Source: Anadara kagoshimensis
Lineage: Eukaryota > Mollusca > Bivalvia > Arcoida > Arcidae
NCBI GenBank assembly: GCA_021292105.1
Contig: CM037861.1
Location: forward strand, 31,543,674-31,607,673
Length of the DNA: 64,000 bases
Direction: 5' to 3'
Part shown: positions 61,195-64,000 of the stretch, in pieces
Numbering within the stretch: the first letter of the stretch is position 1
Layout: the number at the start of each line of letters is the position of its first letter
Made by a program: the position numbers and the translations under genes
Notes under the pieces: generated by a model
What the model saw: only the letters and a program-made list of their open reading frames with translations
Database searches by the model: none
What the model was told of the DNA's origin: nothing

Positions 61195-61745
61195 GCTTTC
61201 TGCCATGTGGAAATTTTTAGGAGCATCGACTCCAAAGGCTAAACAAGGACCTGCGGAAAAACGAAAGTACTATCAAGAGTATGATAAGTCCAAACGCATC
61301 GGAGCATATAAAAAGCCATGGGAAGATGGCAGGCCTTGGCTGTATGATACGCAGGACGGAATGAAGTGTGCCGATTGTGTAGAGTTCGACAGGAAAAAAA
61401 TCTGTATTTACCGAGGGTTGCACTAGTTATAAACTTGACAGTGTAAATAAACATGACATTTCTGAATCTCACAAACAGGCCCAAGCCTTTAGTAATGCAA
61501 AACAAGTTCCTGCTAATAAATCAAAATCTGCCAAAATTATACAGTCATTGACATTGGCAGTACCTATAGATCAACATTTTCTGCAAAACCATTCGTCAAT
61601 GTAATTGCAGATGTTGAATATCGAAAAGTAAAGCAAGGGATAGAATAATCCAAATGTATATGCCTGATATATTCAGATCAACCATCACTCTTGACAGTTC
61701 ATTGTATGGCTCATCGAAAAGTTAAGCTCAATCCCTGCTGATGTG
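61195..61745 (+). pseudogene. Relic of a TTF-type zinc-finger protein (KIAA1586/ZNF862-like)
   Basis: ATG at 61205 opens 73 codons reading MWKFLGASTP.. then KRIGAYKKPWEDGRPWLYDT and QDGMKCADCVEF, the family's PWL..D....MxCxxC zinc-finger start. The frame breaks in a seven-A run at about 61393-61399; one base over, it continues KSVFTEGCTSYKLDSVNKHD and ISESHKQAQAF, the expected second half (GC.SYK.DS...H..S..H). A later fragment near 61690 reads LLTVHCMAHRKVK, matching the family's HCMAHR motif, but sequence between is missing and stops intervene. These proteins are common and repetitive in invertebrates and are related to transposase-derived genes. Clearly non-functional as given. Confidence 0.75.
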
Positions 61746-62181
61746 AGGAGTCTCCCCATATTAAGACAAAAATTTTGGAATTTTGTGCTATCATACTGCT
61801 TTTCCCGTTTTTCAAAGCATTCCGTGAAGTCATCCTTAAAAAATTATAAATTGATTAGAGTGAAATCTGGGATAGCGATCACTTTGTAGAGTGGTCATCT
61901 GTCAACTACATTTTTATCATGTACAGAACCTTTGTAGAGGGGTCACCTGTCAAACCCAGTCAGCGGGGATCCTAACGGCCACCCGATTGAAAAAATTGTT
62001 GTTTACAAGATTTACTAAAATTATGCTGGTCTCGGGAATAAAAAGTCTTCCAAAAATTATCAAATTCTTAAAACACAACTCTGGTGATATAAATAATAAT
62101 AAAATAATAGTTAATTTTTTCAAGTTATTAATTTATTTAAAAAATATCCTCAATTATGACATGAAAGATATCAGAAGCTTA

Positions 62182-63573
62182 TTAGCTCACCTGAGCCAAA
62201 GGCTCAGATGAACAATTGTCATCTATCTTCATCCGTCTTGTATAAACTTTTTAGCTCACCTGAGCCAAAGGCTCAGATGTGCAATTGCCATCTATCTTCG
62301 TCCGATGTGCGTCATGTATAAACTTTTCACATTTTTTATCAATTCCTCCAAAACTACAGAGCCAAATTGGACGATATTTGACAGTAATGGTCAAGTAAGG
62401 GGTTTTCAGATTTGCACAAATGCAAGGATTATGTCCCCTTGGGGCCCCATAAAGGGGAAATTTGTGAAAATCTTTAAAAATCATCTGCTCTGAACCTACA
62501 AGAGATATAACTTAGATATTTCATGTAAAACACTATGGGCACCTAGTTTTAGATTTGCACATATTGTAGCTTTAGGGGCCAAAATGAGATAATGGCAAGG
62601 TACTTGAGGGGGAAATTGCAAAATTAATGTATTTGTCAATATATTTGAAAACTATAAGCTTTTTGTATGGGCATCATCATCATGTGTATTGGAATACTGT
62701 AGGCATTTGCACAACGGTCATTTTGATATATGAATAGAGGTCATAAGTTCAAAGGTCAAGGTCATAGATGTAAACGAATACTGAAATGGTTAATTATCTC
62801 AAAAACTTTGAACTCTTTGTGTAGGCATGTATATTAGAATATTGTAGGCATTTGCCTTACGGTCATTTCCATATATGAACGAAGGTCATAGGTTCAAAGG
62901 TCAAGGTCATAGATGCAAACAAATACTGAAATGGTGAATTATCTCAAAAATGATAAACTTTCTCTATAGGCATGTATATCAGAATGTTATAGGCATTTAC
63001 ACAATGTTCATTTTGATATATGAATGTAGGTCATAGGTCTAATGGTCAAGGTTATAGATGCAAATGAATACTGAAATGATTAATTGTCTTAAAAACTATA
63101 AACTTTTTGTATAGGCATATATGTTAAAATATTGTAGGTATTGGCCTAACGATCATTTTGATATATGAATGAAGGACATGAGTTTAAAAGTCAAGGTCAC
63201 TGATGCAAACAAATACTGACATGGTTAATTATCTCAAAAACTATAAACTTTTTGTATAGGCTTCTAAATTGTAGGTATTGACCTAATATTCATTGCGATA
63301 TTTAGATTAAGGTCATGGGTTCAAATTTTTCTTTACCTTTTTAGTTGTTTATAAACAATATATTGTAGCTAGATTTCAGATATATTATATGTAGCACTCT
63401 TATGACTAGTTATGTTATAATAAATTTGCAAAAAATCCTTACATATAATTGGCCCTTACTGCTGAAAATTTATTTGGACATTCTCTTTAATTAATGTCAA
63501 TGACCATTGAACCTCTGCATGAGATATGTACTCAGCTGCATGTGAGCATTAAGGCTCATGGACCTCTTGTTTA
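62182..63573. repeat. Composite dispersed repeat with internal 146-bp tandem units
   Basis: Begins with TTAGCTCACCTGAGCCAAAG and GCTCAGATG, duplicated at 62182 and 62250. A core with AATTCCTCCAAAACTACAGA follows. Then about five degenerate units of roughly 146 bp carry AGGTCAAGGTCATAGATG, ACTGAAATGGTTAATTATCT and TAGGCATGTATATTAGAAT. It ends GTGAGCATTAAGGCTCATGG plus ACCTCTTGTTT. The GAGC/GCTC phrases at both ends are partly complementary. I believe similar ends occur in bivalve repeats, but no class is assigned. Confidence 0.65.
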
Positions 63574-64000
63574 ATATTAGGGTCTCCATGACGATGGAAG
63601 TAACTTTGACCATCCTTGATGGTTCCATACATGCATTTATTCGGATTGAACTATTTCCTACATGAATCCTTAATATTGGTCCAATGTGTGAATATTAAAA
63701 CAGCCCCATGCTCATAGTCTGCACATTGCACACTACATGAACCCGCTATGTTGTGTTGGGAGCAATGCAAGGTGAACATAACAACCTCCTTTCAGTTACC
63801 TGACAACTTCATATACCTGACACTACATTGATGGAGACACTGAACTCCCTGTCTTTCTAATCTTTCGCGAATTTTAGTACTTTCAGTACTTTGATTATTA
63901 AATATTCACGTTATTACTTGTCTATAAACTGTATGGTCCTAACATTAACAAGTTTGTCATATCCTTGAAGTGCATGCGCCATGTTCATGATATATATGTT
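63574..64000. other. Nothing recognised at window end
   Basis: Short AT-rich stretch; no ORF with recognisable content and no repeat structure seen. Confidence 0.5.

Overview
This AT-rich, intron-rich and repeat-dense window is eukaryotic nuclear DNA, most likely from a mollusc, probably a bivalve. I base this on very long AT-rich introns, many short SINE and MITE copies, minisatellites, and a large metazoan regulatory gene. There are no bacterial operons, CRISPR arrays or prokaryotic defence systems. The species assignment is inference.

The one clear host gene lies on the + strand: a myocardin-related transcription factor (MRTF / MKL / myocardin family), the actin-sensing coactivator of SRF. 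Ten coding exons can be traced from 33443 to 54935, with consensus splice sites and matching phases. They cover an N-terminal segment, RPEL1 (split over two exons), RPEL2, the basic nuclear import region with RPEL3, a 39-nt phase-neutral microexon, and one giant exon. The giant exon holds the B1 basic region, the Gln-rich block, the SAP domain and the leucine zipper. Three further exons hold a PPxY motif, the conserved MDDxLxILIxSGE box and the C-terminal activation domain. Two candidate 5' exons lie at about 11.4-11.6 kb and 25.26 kb. The giant exon carries four frame breaks as given, three of them apparent one-base losses in short homopolymers. The rest of the gene is intact, so sequence error is the first explanation.

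Layout: 0-3.3 kb, intergenic with a degenerate roughly 160-185-bp tandem array. 3.3-6.5 kb, two hAT-like elements (one with a perfect 8-bp target duplication, one a fold-back carrying zinc-finger fragments) and two tRNA-derived SINE copies, one with an internal 41-bp expansion. 6.5-11.4 kb, no gene seen. 11.4-33.4 kb, putative 5' exon and a giant first intron with a piggyBac-like TTAA element, SINEs, pogo-like MITEs, small tandem duplications and a 67-bp minisatellite of about 17 copies. 33.4-54.9 kb, MRTF coding exons with introns full of SINEs, MITEs and microsatellites. 54.9-57.3 kb, probable 3' UTR and downstream sequence. 57.8-64 kb, another MITE, a SINE with a 72-bp internal expansion, a broken TTF-type zinc-finger gene relic (KIAA1586/ZNF862-like), and a composite repeat with 146-bp units.

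The most interesting points are: duplicated exon-end plus splice-donor copies embedded in CT microsatellites just inside an MRTF intron; loss of the core Glu in RPEL2; alternative N-termini of MRTF; and the same SINE family undergoing two independent internal tandem amplifications. No undescribed multi-gene system was found.
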